Shown here: piece after piece, positions 17,264 through 25,670 of the stretch | Layout of the letters: the number at the start of each line of letters is the position of its first letter | Numbering within the stretch: position 1 is the first letter of the stretch | DNA from: an uncultured Desulfovibrio sp. | GTDB taxonomy: Bacteria > Desulfobacterota > Desulfovibrionia > Desulfovibrionales > Desulfovibrionaceae | Direction: 5' to 3' | DNA: 48,083 nucleotides | Assembly (NCBI GenBank): GCA_947038175.1 | Contig: CAMQVJ010000013.1 | Span: forward strand, 1-48,083 | Notes under the pieces: model-generated | What the model saw: only the letters and a program-made list of their open reading frames with translations | Told to the model about the DNA's origin: nothing | The model's database searches: none | Made by a program: the position numbers and the translations under genes

Positions 17264-18507
17264 GATTTTTTCCCCTTATCTTTATATTCTGTTTTTAAAT
17301 CACTACAACGTAAAAGGCTTGCGCCAAATTCTTTTTGTAGCATTTGAATTTGTGGGTGTTCGTGCATAGCTTCCATCATTTCACCGAGGGTTCTGCGCTC
17401 ATACACGTCAACAGCATAGCGAATCTTAACAGGCTTTCCAATAAAATCCACTAAAAAATTTTCAACGTCTTTTTTTACGAAATTGAGCTGATGCAAGGCG
17501 GTATCTGAACCAATCCGCACTATGCACTCATCAGCAAAAACCTTTGCAGTGCATAAATTAATATAAGGCATATACTCTTCTGGGAAATGATGAGACTCGC
17601 AATATTTCATGAACTCTTCCCAGTCAAGCTCTTCATACTCTCTAAGAGCATTTTCGCTAATAGCCTCGGCTCGCCCAGCGAATAAATCTATAGCATGGGG
17701 AGGAAAAATAGGTGCGTGGGCACTTTCAGAAAAAGCAGTATGCACTTCTCTAAAATCCGTTTCCACCTTTTCGTAGTGATTATTTAAATCCTCTAGAGGG
17801 ATGTCAGAAAGCTCATAGTCTTCTTGCTCAAAACCAGACTCATAAAACGGCTGTACAAAGTCATGGGATGACTTTTCAGAAGTACAATCTAAATGAAGCG
17901 AAGCATCAAAAGTTCCCTCAAAATCGTTTCTAAAATCGGCCTCAAAATTACCATCAAAAGTTCCCTCAAAATCACTAGGCGGAACATCATGCAATGTTTC
18001 ATGTAAACCGTCATCGCTGGCGTCAGCACTGGTATCAGCACTGGTATCAGCACTGGTATCAGCCGACACGGCATTATTTGGCAGAGCTTCAGTAGATTCA
18101 GCACCTAGTATCTTTTCTGATATATTTTCAGAAAAACCATCACTCTCCACACTTTCGCCATTCATATCACTATCATCTAAAATAACGTCATAGGGCAAAG
18201 TATAAGGTGGCGGTAAATTATCGGAATCTTTCTCTGCCTGTAGTTCGGCAAAGGAAGCGGGAACCTTATATTCTGTATTATTTGAAGGCGTTTGCTCAAA
18301 ATCTGAAAGTTCAGAAACGAAATTTTCAGCAGGATTTTTTGCAAACGTGTCAGTAAACATTGCAGCAGAATTTTCGGAGCTATCGTGATAGTCGGGAATT
18401 TCAAAATCATGGTCTATGGCTGTAGCATTTTTGGGCACAGCATTTTCATGATAGCTTGATTCACCAGACACCCCTTTCCTATTATCAACGAAAGGGGATA
18501 CTACTCC
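17260..18507 (-). CDS. dnaX: -1 frame of dnaX: tau C-terminal region, expected to be translated by frameshifting
   Basis: The frame is open back to 18513, inside the end of the zero-frame dnaX, and so overlaps the slippery heptamer. A -1 slip would give a tau-like protein of about 817 residues, of which about 415 come from this frame. The first 260 are acidic and repetitive, including (DTSA)n from a 12-bp tandem repeat at 18024-18066 and FEGTFD repeats. The last 140 are well ordered (DWEEFMKYCESHHFPEEYMPYIN...) and end HPQIQMLQKEFGASLLRC, which resembles the HPxVQxxxxxFGG end of many DnaX proteins. This is the region that would contact alpha and DnaB in tau. A GTG at 18471 with AGGAAAG just upstream could give a free C-terminal protein instead. 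ybaB starts within the stop codon. Confidence 0.75.
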   Translation of the reverse strand, partial: GVVSPFVDNRKGVSGESSYHENAVPKNATAIDHDFEIPDYHDSSENSAAMFTDTFAKNPAENFVSELSDFEQTPSNNTEYKVPASFAELQAEKDSDNLPPPYTLPYDVILDDSDMNGESVESDGFSENISEKILGAESTEALPNNAVSADTSADTSADTSADASDDGLHETLHDVPPSDFEGTFDGNFEADFRNDFEGTFDASLHLDCTSEKSSHDFVQPFYESGFEQEDYELSDIPLEDLNNHYEKVETDFREVHTAFSESAHAPIFPPHAIDLFAGRAEAISENALREYEELDWEEFMKYCESHHFPEEYMPYINLCTAKVFADECIVRIGSDTALHQLNFVKKDVENFLVDFIGKPVKIRYAVDVYERRTLGEMMEAMHEHPQIQMLQKEFGASLLRCSDLKTEYKDKGKKS

Positions 18508-18513
18508 CCCAAA
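18471..18513 (-). promoter_or_regulatory. Candidate programmed -1 ribosomal frameshift signal in dnaX
   Basis: On the minus strand the zero-frame codons are AAT TTG GGG GAG TAG. T-TTG-GGG (18513-18507) is an exact X-XXY-YYZ slippery heptamer. After a 9-nt spacer comes CCCCTTTC (18497-18490), which pairs perfectly with GAAAGGGG (18478-18471) around an 11-nt loop. A GGGGGA that could act as an internal Shine-Dalgarno stimulator lies just upstream of the heptamer. All three parts are used in known bacterial dnaX frameshifting. Confidence 0.7.
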
Positions 18514-19712
18514 TTATTTCCCCCATGAGTGGAGGGAATTTGCCCTACGTTACTATTCATTTCTTGGGGCGTTTGCACAGCCAATGCTTTTGGGTCAAAC
18601 TCTTCTAAAGGTAATAATCGTGGTAATAAAGCTAAATTTAAAAGCAATAATTCAAGGGCTGCCGCAGGCTCTAAACTTTGTAAAATACGACGTTGATTAT
18701 CAAGAGTCATTTGCCACGCAGCGTGTATAAACGTGAGTGAAAAACGGGCAGCGTGTTCTTGTAAACGCACCACTTCCCGTAGAGGAATATGTGGAAGAGC
18801 GTCTTTTCCTGCTTCACGTAAAACGAAAAGATTGCGCCATAATGATGCAAATTCCCGCAAGAAAAAGCTCATATCAACACCTTGTAAAAGGAGTTCTTTC
18901 AAAAGAAGAGTCACCCCAACAACGTCTTGTTTGCTAAGAGCTGTGAGGAGTTTATCCATAAGCTCTAAGCCTACAAGCCCTAAGACTTCACGAACGTTCG
19001 TTTCACTAAGCGTATCTTTTTCATCTGTCATAAAGGCTATGCATTGCCCAAGTAAAGACATAGCATCACGAACACTGCCAGCAGCACGCCGTGCAAGCAA
19101 GCGGACAGCCTCTTCATCGAAAGCTATATTTTCTTTTTCAAGAACAAAAACAAGATGCTTTTCAAGGCTAAGTTCAGACACTTGACGAAAAACAAATTGC
19201 TGACATCGGCTTAAAATCGTTATGGGAAATTTATGTTGTTCTGTGGTTGCAAGAATAAAAACAACTCGTGCAGGTGGCTCTTCCAATGTTTTTAGAAGTG
19301 CATTGAACGCCTCTTTAGTCAACATGTGGGCTTCATCTATAATGATGACTTTATAGCGCCCTTCAAGAGGCGCATACCCAACGGATTCACGAAGTTTGCG
19401 CACATCATCGATACCACGATTCGACGCACCATCGATTTCCACAACATCCACAAAAGAGCCTTGGGTGATGCGTTTGCAAACACTACAAACATTGCAAGGT
19501 TCGTTTGTTGGCGCTGTTTCGCAATTAAGAGCTTTTGCTAAAATACGCGCTAGAGTTGTCTTGCCCACACCACGAGTTCCACTTAGTAAATAAGCAGGAG
19601 CTATTTTATTTTGCTCTGATGCTCTTGAAAGTATGGATTTAACCGTGTCTTGCCCGACAACTTCTTCAAAGTTTTGAGGGCGGTATTTTGCTGCCAGCGA
19701 TATGTTCGCCAT
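18501..19712 (-). CDS. dnaX: DNA polymerase III clamp-loader subunit, gamma form (zero frame of dnaX)
   Basis: AAA+ motor subunit of the clamp loader. It has MANISLAAKYRPQNFEEVVGQ, Walker A GTRGVGKTT, the zinc site CNVCSVCKR with an upstream Cys, Walker B VIIIDEAHMLT, the arginine-finger SRC motif (LSRCQQF) and the collar domain that ends near LLPLEEFDP. The zero frame stops at residue 403, about the size of gamma, without any tau C-terminal domain, which lies in the -1 frame next door. The ATG at 19712 starts the usual ISLAAKYRP motif and has AGAG upstream. A GTG at 19745 would add 11 unlikely residues. It lies 89 nt after ilvE, probably in the same transcript. Confidence 0.95.
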   Translation of the reverse strand: MANISLAAKYRPQNFEEVVGQDTVKSILSRASEQNKIAPAYLLSGTRGVGKTTLARILAKALNCETAPTNEPCNVCSVCKRITQGSFVDVVEIDGASNRGIDDVRKLRESVGYAPLEGRYKVIIIDEAHMLTKEAFNALLKTLEEPPARVVFILATTEQHKFPITILSRCQQFVFRQVSELSLEKHLVFVLEKENIAFDEEAVRLLARRAAGSVRDAMSLLGQCIAFMTDEKDTLSETNVREVLGLVGLELMDKLLTALSKQDVVGVTLLLKELLLQGVDMSFFLREFASLWRNLFVLREAGKDALPHIPLREVVRLQEHAARFSLTFIHAAWQMTLDNQRRILQSLEPAAALELLLLNLALLPRLLPLEEFDPKALAVQTPQEMNSNVGQIPSTHGGNNLGE

Positions 19713-19801
19713 AAAAATCTCTTTTATTCTTGATAGAATCTGCACAAATACTCCTCAAAAAAAGAAGCATGTACAGAACTATCTATGTTTTTAATCTATT
19801 T

Positions 19802-20731
19802 TTAGAAAGAGTAAGGAGCAAGCCATTCTGCGTATTTTTTATTATTGCCTTGAACAACATCAAAAAATGCGTTTTGCAATACTTTAGTAATCTTACCAGC
19901 TTTTCCTTCCCCGATCATACGATTGTCGTATTCACGTACAGGTGTCACTTCTGCTGCTGTTCCCGTAAAAAATACTTCGTCAGCGCAATAAACTTCGTCT
20001 CTTGTGAATTGTGTTTCCACAACTTCATAACCGAGGTCTTTAGCAATTGTAATAATAGAAGCACGATTAATGCCCTCTAAAATAGAGGTGAGCGGCGTTG
20101 TTTTGATAAGAGAACCACGCACGATGAAAATATTTTCGCCAGTTGCTTCAGACACATAGCCATTGGTATCAAGCATAATACCTTCATCATAACCATCTTG
20201 AACTGCTTCCATTTTTGCAAGCACAGAGTTCACATAGTTACCGCTCGCTTTTGCTTTGCCCATATGTGTATTTGGATGCATTCTATTGAAAGAACTGGTC
20301 TTTACACGAACGCCTAAATCAAGAGCTTCAGCACCAAGGTAAGCGCCCCAAGCCCAAGCAGCAATAATGGTATGCATAGGATTTTCACCAGGGTGAACAC
20401 CAAGCGCACCATAACCAACAAAAGAAAGAGGGCGAATATACGCCGTTTTCATTTTATTAACAACAAGGGTTTCAATGGTGGCTTTGCAAAGCTCATCAAC
20501 AGAATAAGGACAAGGTAAATTTAAAATTTTTGCAGAATTTACAAGGCGTTGCATATGTTCTTTCAAACGAAAAACAGCAGAAGTTCCATCCGCACACGCA
20601 TAAGCACGTATGCCTTCAAAATACCCCGTTCCATAATGGAGAGCGTGGGTTAAAACATGAACTTGCGCTTCATTCCAAGGAACGAGTTTTCCGTCAAACC
20701 AAATGTATGGGGTTGGTTCTAGATTCGCCAT
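19802..20731 (-). CDS. ilvE: Branched-chain amino acid aminotransferase
   Basis: Fold-type IV PLP enzyme that catalyses the last step of valine, leucine and isoleucine synthesis. It starts PYIWFDGKLVPWNEAQVHVLTHALHYGTGYFEGIRAY. The PLP lysine lies in KASGNYVNSVLAKMEA, and the phosphate/cofactor region is DEGIMLDTNGYVSEATGENIF. The end, FFTGTAAEVTPVREYDNRMIG, is typical. The length of 309 residues is normal. AAGGAG lies nine bases before the ATG. Confidence 0.96.
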   Translation of the reverse strand: MANLEPTPYIWFDGKLVPWNEAQVHVLTHALHYGTGYFEGIRAYACADGTSAVFRLKEHMQRLVNSAKILNLPCPYSVDELCKATIETLVVNKMKTAYIRPLSFVGYGALGVHPGENPMHTIIAAWAWGAYLGAEALDLGVRVKTSSFNRMHPNTHMGKAKASGNYVNSVLAKMEAVQDGYDEGIMLDTNGYVSEATGENIFIVRGSLIKTTPLTSILEGINRASIITIAKDLGYEVVETQFTRDEVYCADEVFFTGTAAEVTPVREYDNRMIGEGKAGKITKVLQNAFFDVVQGNNKKYAEWLAPYSF

Positions 20732-21135
20732 GTAAATACTCCTTACTGTGTATACCTAATTTACTGTTCTTATTCAATAAAATTTTATAAAACACCACAT
20801 TACCATAAAAACAAGGAAGCTTTTCTCACAAAATATAAGCGTCGGACGGGGTCATAAAGAAAAACCCCTTCAAGACACAAAGACCACGCGCATTTCAGTG
20901 GGCTGGCATATAATACGTATGCACTCTTACAAGGTCAAGCTTTAATGAGAAAGTCATACTATTTAAATAAAAAAAGCCCCTTTATTTTATGAAGCTTAAT
21001 TTCTAAAATATAAAACAAAATATAAGCGCTACTTGCTGGATAATGAAACACAAATATTTCTCAAAAAAAAGCCAAGAGGAACAAGGTGTACGACTAAATA
21101 AACACAAGCAAAAGCCTAGACAGTATTAATCAGCA
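20732..21135. other. Intergenic region upstream of ilvE
   Basis: No gene is supported. ACAAAATATAAGCG occurs twice (20828-20841 and 21015-21028). TATAAA-like boxes lie on the minus strand around 20785, but no convincing -35 box or leader-peptide/attenuator structure was found for ilvE. GGGGT at 20858 could pair weakly with AACCCC near 20875. Confidence 0.4.
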
Positions 21136-22893
21136 TCATTCACTTGAAAAATGTGTTTTGCGCTTTTCCAATATTCTCTCCATGGAACGGGCTTGCAAAT
21201 GTTCATACCTACTTTCCACAAGACAGCGTTGCGCATTATAGCTTTCTTCATGCTCCTTAATCTTCTCGATTGAAGGGGGAGGAAACAAGGCTTCTTGTCT
21301 TTTATGGATTTGTTCTAATACCTGTTGTGATTGAAGAAATGATGTAGCATCGGGGCGTTCTCGAAGCGAGCTAAACCACGGCTCGTTATCACTAATAGAA
21401 AAAATACCAAACCGAGCACCCAAAGAAAGAATATCGCCCAGTAGAGGATTTTTAATATGTTCCTGCATGCCATAAACTAAAGCATCATCAAGTTTTGTTG
21501 TAAGAACCGTCAGCCCTTGAATAAGATGTCCGCTGCCATTCTTGATAACAATAACGGAATCAGCTTCATCATTAATCACCTCAAACGTAAATTCTTTTCC
21601 CAAGGAGAAACTAATATCAATCCAGTCAGTCTCCATATCAAAAGTTGCCCAGAAATCATTATTTTCGGCGTACGTGATACTTTCTCCCATGTCTCGAGCA
21701 TCGTAAGAACTGTCCCACATGGTATTATTTTTGGCATTCCCTTTTTCAAGGTACAATTCAAAAAAATCAATTTCGAGCAATAAATCTTCTTCTTTCACAT
21801 ACAAATTATCTGCATTAAGAAAAGAACCAAATGACGAATCTAATGACAAATCTAATGAGGAATCTAGTGGCGAATCTAGTGGCGCACAGCCTTCCTTCAT
21901 AGCTCCTGGCATAGCACTTGGCACAACACCTGGCACAGCACTTGGCATAGCATCTTCCCAAAATCTTTGGGGTGCTTGAAGTATGTGGTCAATACATATG
22001 CTATTTAAATCTCCAAGCATGGAAAGCATATGTTCAGGAAAGGAAGATTCCGTACTCATCGCTTTCTCAGTCCTTACTTGTGATTGCGTATTTTGTGGAA
22101 AAACAGAATTTTCTACCCCGTCAATCCCTACATCAATCCCCCCGTCCACACCCAATTCCGTGCCTAATAATCCTGCAAGATTAATAACCTCAAAACTTTC
22201 TACAGGTAATGCCAGATGAGACAAGCGATCCATAAGACTATCATCCTCAGAAGTTGAGGACATATAGGGGTTGGTTTTTCTTTTTCGTGACTTTCCTGAA
22301 TAAAGAATAAGCTCACCCTTATTCTGAGATTCTGAAAAAGCACCATAGGCCTCAGGCTCTAAAGCATGCGCCAATGTATTGGTCAAAGCATGAGTCAGGT
22401 CATCTTTATTTTGTTGACCAGAAGTCTTATTATTCATTATATTAGCAAACGCTAATTCATTCAAAACAATAGAACCAAATTCACAAAGGCTAGTATCGAC
22501 TTTAAAAGTATCACCGTCTTGCGAATACAAACTAGACCCTGAATCATGTGATTCAAAATCAGCACCCGTAAGGTCTTTAGGAAATTCCGCTGACAAATCA
22601 GCAAAAAGAGCATCACAATCAGTAGGAAGAACGATAGAACCGAAGGTTTTTAGAATATCAAAATCTTCTGCCGTGGTACTTTCTTCTAGCTCTTCGGCGC
22701 TTGCAGTTTCTCGGTTTTCCTCATCGTAATACTCATCTTTCTCGGAAATTATCGAAATAGAGGCATCTACAAAAAGACGAGAACCATCATCGGCAGACTC
22801 TTGAAAAGACGCTCGCAAAGACTCTTGCGAGGACTCTTGCAAAGACTCTTTTGAGCGAGGAGCTTCTTGTTTTTTTTCCTGTAAAGTTTCCAT
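21136..22893 (-). CDS. Large acidic protein of unknown function, repeat-rich
   Basis: Not recognised. The 585-residue protein is strongly acidic and rich in Ser, Glu and Asp, with no signal peptide or membrane segment. The N-terminus is made of ESLQESSQESL-like repeats from a 15-bp tandem repeat near 22800-22855. The middle holds short repeats: GxDGGIDVGIDG, PSAMPGAM (12-bp DNA repeat at 21901-21950) and PLDSSLDLSLDS (21829-21885). The last 200 residues look like a folded domain (DWIDISFSLGKEFTFEVIND, LTTKLDDALVYGMQEHI) and a charged helical tail. It is the last gene of a minus-strand run after the YgjP-like gene. ATG at 22893 and GTG at 22896 are equally possible starts, and no strong ribosome binding site is seen. 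Confidence 0.7.
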   Translation of the reverse strand: METLQEKKQEAPRSKESLQESSQESLRASFQESADDGSRLFVDASISIISEKDEYYDEENRETASAEELEESTTAEDFDILKTFGSIVLPTDCDALFADLSAEFPKDLTGADFESHDSGSSLYSQDGDTFKVDTSLCEFGSIVLNELAFANIMNNKTSGQQNKDDLTHALTNTLAHALEPEAYGAFSESQNKGELILYSGKSRKRKTNPYMSSTSEDDSLMDRLSHLALPVESFEVINLAGLLGTELGVDGGIDVGIDGVENSVFPQNTQSQVRTEKAMSTESSFPEHMLSMLGDLNSICIDHILQAPQRFWEDAMPSAVPGVVPSAMPGAMKEGCAPLDSPLDSSLDLSLDSSFGSFLNADNLYVKEEDLLLEIDFFELYLEKGNAKNNTMWDSSYDARDMGESITYAENNDFWATFDMETDWIDISFSLGKEFTFEVINDEADSVIVIKNGSGHLIQGLTVLTTKLDDALVYGMQEHIKNPLLGDILSLGARFGIFSISDNEPWFSSLRERPDATSFLQSQQVLEQIHKRQEALFPPPSIEKIKEHEESYNAQRCLVESRYEHLQARSMERILEKRKTHFSSE

Positions 22894-23060
22894 CACGATG
22901 ATACCACTTTAAAAACTAACGAGTTTTCTTTTTAGTAGACTCTTTTATTAAACACCAAAAGTAACTCTCTAGAGTCCTCTTGCTATACTATTTGATTAGC
23001 TTTGGTGAATTTACAGAATTTTTCCAATTAAGTCAAAACGAGAAAAGCATAAAAACAGCA

Positions 23061-24173
23061 TTAAAATTGAGAGTGTTGTCCACTCCAATCCCACAAATAT
23101 TCTCGTTTCTTCTTCGCATTCTGACAACAGCTTTCCATAATCTCATAAAAAGCCTTTGAATGATCCATGTGCACTAAATGACAACATTCATGTACTATAA
23201 CATATTCAATAAGTTCAAGGGGAAAGGATACGAGATGCCTAGCAAGGCATATCTCCTGCTTTGTGGAACAAGAACCAAATCGGCGAGACAAAACCCGAAC
23301 ACGCAAGCTTGGCTTCTTCGTCTTCTGAAAAAACTCCCGAAGTTCTTGTGGAATAAAATCGTCAGTGCATAAGGCTTCCCAAACCGTATCAAGACAGACT
23401 TTTAGAAAAAGTTCCGCAGATTTCTTTCGCCATATCTGTATACTATTTGTATAGTTTTTATCTTTATCTGTTTTTGCCTGAATCAAAAGAATGGGAACAA
23501 GGGAGGCGTTTTGCGCTTTTATACTTAGTTTGAAATCCTTAGATATACTATTGGCAATAGACTCAAAGGATTGCGTCATTCCAGGTTCTAAAAGAAAACG
23601 AGACGAAAAAGGGGATGTCCTTTCGGCAAAAGATTCCACATTTACCATGCCCCCGTCGTGTCCGCCAAACGTATTTGGCGTATTTGGTATATTCGACGTA
23701 TTTAGAATACCGCTGGCACAGCTTGTATTGCGTGCATTCTCGGTATTACTGTCATTATTGGTATTATTGGTATTGCTAGCGTTGTTAGTATCACACTCGC
23801 TAGTCTCCCCTCTTTTTTTCGTAAAAGAAGAGGGATAATGGAAAAGTATTTTTTTACCAAGACAAAAAAAGGCGGAATCATGGCTAAAATCAATATGAGG
23901 TCGAAGCCCTTTTGTGAGCATATCACTGCGTTTTTCCTGAATCCACATGGATTTTTTTTGCAAAAACGCATCGACATCTACCTGTCTACATTTATGAGGC
24001 GCTTTAACTTCAATAGAAGAATCCGCTTTAACACGCAAACGTAAAGTTTGATGATTATCTCGGATAAAAACATATTCCAGATTTTCTCCTGCAAGAGTGA
24101 AACTCTGTATAGTAGTAGAAGACTCTTTCTTCTTTGTATTTTTTTTTCTTATATTTAAAAACAAAATTAACAA
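23061..24173 (-). CDS. YgjP-like (DUF45/SprT-type) zinc metallopeptidase-family protein
   Basis: Has the YgjP layout: an N-terminal beta-rich part (FIRDNHQTLRLRVKADSSIEVKAPHKC..VDVDAFLQKKSMWI) and a C-terminal zincin motif, VIVHECCHLVHMDHSKAFYEIM, with HExxH and a third His. RRFGSCSTKQEICLARHLVSFP matches the block before the zinc site. The 370-residue length exceeds the usual 230-250 because of Asn/Thr/Ser-rich insertions near residues 125-175, encoded by degenerate 9-12 bp repeats (23670-23800). The start is uncertain. The TTG at 24173 follows GGGAG too closely, another TTG lies at 24164, and there is no ATG nearby. It starts 14 nt after the stop of the membrane protein gene. Substrate unknown. 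Confidence 0.85.
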   Translation of the reverse strand: MLILFLNIRKKNTKKKESSTTIQSFTLAGENLEYVFIRDNHQTLRLRVKADSSIEVKAPHKCRQVDVDAFLQKKSMWIQEKRSDMLTKGLRPHIDFSHDSAFFCLGKKILFHYPSSFTKKRGETSECDTNNASNTNNTNNDSNTENARNTSCASGILNTSNIPNTPNTFGGHDGGMVNVESFAERTSPFSSRFLLEPGMTQSFESIANSISKDFKLSIKAQNASLVPILLIQAKTDKDKNYTNSIQIWRKKSAELFLKVCLDTVWEALCTDDFIPQELREFFQKTKKPSLRVRVLSRRFGSCSTKQEICLARHLVSFPLELIEYVIVHECCHLVHMDHSKAFYEIMESCCQNAKKKREYLWDWSGQHSQF

Positions 24174-24187
24174 TCTCCCACAAAACT

Positions 24188-25273
24188 TTATTCAAGAAAA
24201 TACTCTTTATTCTTACAATAGAAAACATAGAAAACAAAACATTGGAATAGAAAAAATCCAAGAAGCAGTATTTGCCAAAACAAGGACTCATCCCATACAT
24301 ACGCCATAAATATATAAAGATTAAGGCACAGATACGCTAAACGCCAAAGAGCATACGGTCTTTTTCCTATCATATATAACAAATAAAAATAAAGAAAAAA
24401 AGCAGGGATAAAACTATAGTTTATGACAAAGGTAGGCAGTCCCACATTAAACACAGGAAAAAGCCCTAAGCTTAGCAATAAAAAACCTATGACCTGTGCA
24501 AAACTAATGGTTGATTTTAAACTATTAGGCATTTCTTTTTGGTATTTTCTCCAAATTTCTTTGTGATTTTCACAGATATCCCCCTGCTCACCTACAGACT
24601 TTTGGGAATTTAGGGATTCGGCTAACTCAGCTAACTCAGCAGACTCGGCGAACGTGACAGACTCCACAGACAGGGGCGTTTTGATATGAAATAAAAAATC
24701 CTCGCCTAAATCCTCACTTTTCCACTCCTCGTCTTTTTCTTGCTCTGACTCCGATTTATCAAAATCTCCCATATCATTATTTTCTGGTTCCATACAGCCA
24801 TAAGGTAAAGGCATGTCTTGTGAGCGCAAGCATACCTCAATAGAAAGATATAAATAAAGACACATAAGTAGGCGTGTTGCCGCTGAAAAATAATGGGCAT
24901 TCATTATCGCAACCATATTATCTTCTTGGCGCACTGTATAATAAAGAAAAGCGCTCACAGCAAGCACAAGAAAGAAAAAGAAAAACGCCTGAACTTCCAA
25001 CATTCGCACAAGTCGCTCAAAAAAGCCATAAGAACGTCTTGCTCCCACTAAAAAAAGCGGAGGTAAAAAACAGGCAATGGCCGTCCCAGAAAATGCAAGT
25101 AAATAAGGAGACGCCTGAATTTCACCTAAAAGAGGATATTGAAAATAAAGAAGAAGTGTCTCAAAAGAAAAAAGAAAAAGCCCCAAACAAATCGAGAAGG
25201 TAAGAGACACTAAGCACACAATAAAAAGTATATGCAGGGGTTTACTAATTTTGTCTTTCAATGTTTTTTCCAT
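24188..25273 (-). CDS. Polytopic membrane protein of unknown function
   Basis: Family not recognised. About three or four membrane segments lie in the first 150 residues (LFIVCLVSLTFSICLGLFLF, PYLLAFSGTAIACFLPPLFLV, FFFFLVLAVSAFLYY). An acidic cytoplasmic region follows (about 165-245), with an AELAELAES repeat encoded by short tandem repeats at 24615-24650. Four more hydrophobic segments run to the C-terminus. The length is 361 residues. No clear ribosome binding site precedes the ATG. It leads the minus-strand run that continues with the metallopeptidase and the acidic protein. Confidence 0.75.
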   Translation of the reverse strand: MEKTLKDKISKPLHILFIVCLVSLTFSICLGLFLFSFETLLLYFQYPLLGEIQASPYLLAFSGTAIACFLPPLFLVGARRSYGFFERLVRMLEVQAFFFFFLVLAVSAFLYYTVRQEDNMVAIMNAHYFSAATRLLMCLYLYLSIEVCLRSQDMPLPYGCMEPENNDMGDFDKSESEQEKDEEWKSEDLGEDFLFHIKTPLSVESVTFAESAELAELAESLNSQKSVGEQGDICENHKEIWRKYQKEMPNSLKSTISFAQVIGFLLLSLGLFPVFNVGLPTFVINYSFIPAFFLYFYLLYMIGKRPYALWRLAYLCLNLYIFMAYVWDESLFWQILLLGFFLFQCFVFYVFYCKNKEYFLE

Positions 25274-25670
25274 AGTTTTATCATTAGTGAGGAAACCTTT
25301 TTCTTTAACAAAAAAGATTTTCTTTTATCAAACACCCCAAATACGGAGTATGTGTTCTGATAAAAGCACCTCGAAACAGGCATTTTCCATAGAACACAAA
25401 TAAAGGCAAAAAATAAATAGCCACACGAGTAGACACTTTTACAGTGCTTCATCTATTCCCACAGATACTAATGCATACATGTTTCTTATACAAGTTTTTT
25501 ATAAGAGCTTTTTATAGGAGATTTTTCATGTAAGCGATGAGCGACGTATCCGCTCATATTCTACATACAAGAGTTGAAAATGTGGGGTTTGGGGAGTTCA
25601 ACTCCCCAAAAAAAGACAAATATCTCTTAGCCTCCCCAAAAAAAAGATAAATATCTCTTAGCCCCTCGGC
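25274..25670. other. Intergenic region with repeats downstream of the CBS gene
   Basis: No gene is supported. It holds the family-copy hairpin at 25581-25614 and a tandem duplication of a 30-31 bp unit (25602-25631 and 25632-25662: CTCCCC, A-run, then ATATCTCTTAGC). A T/A-rich stretch with short TTTTTATA repeats lies at 25494-25527. Confidence 0.6.
25581..25614 (-). repeat. G-rich hairpin element downstream of the CBS gene (family copy 4)
   Basis: On the plus strand TGTGGGGTTT is followed by the palindrome GGGGAGTT/AACTCCCC and seven As. In the sense of the CBS gene it reads T-run, stem, AAACCCCACATT, the same order as at 11075 and 13665, with G4/C4 arms instead of G5/C5. Confidence 0.65.
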
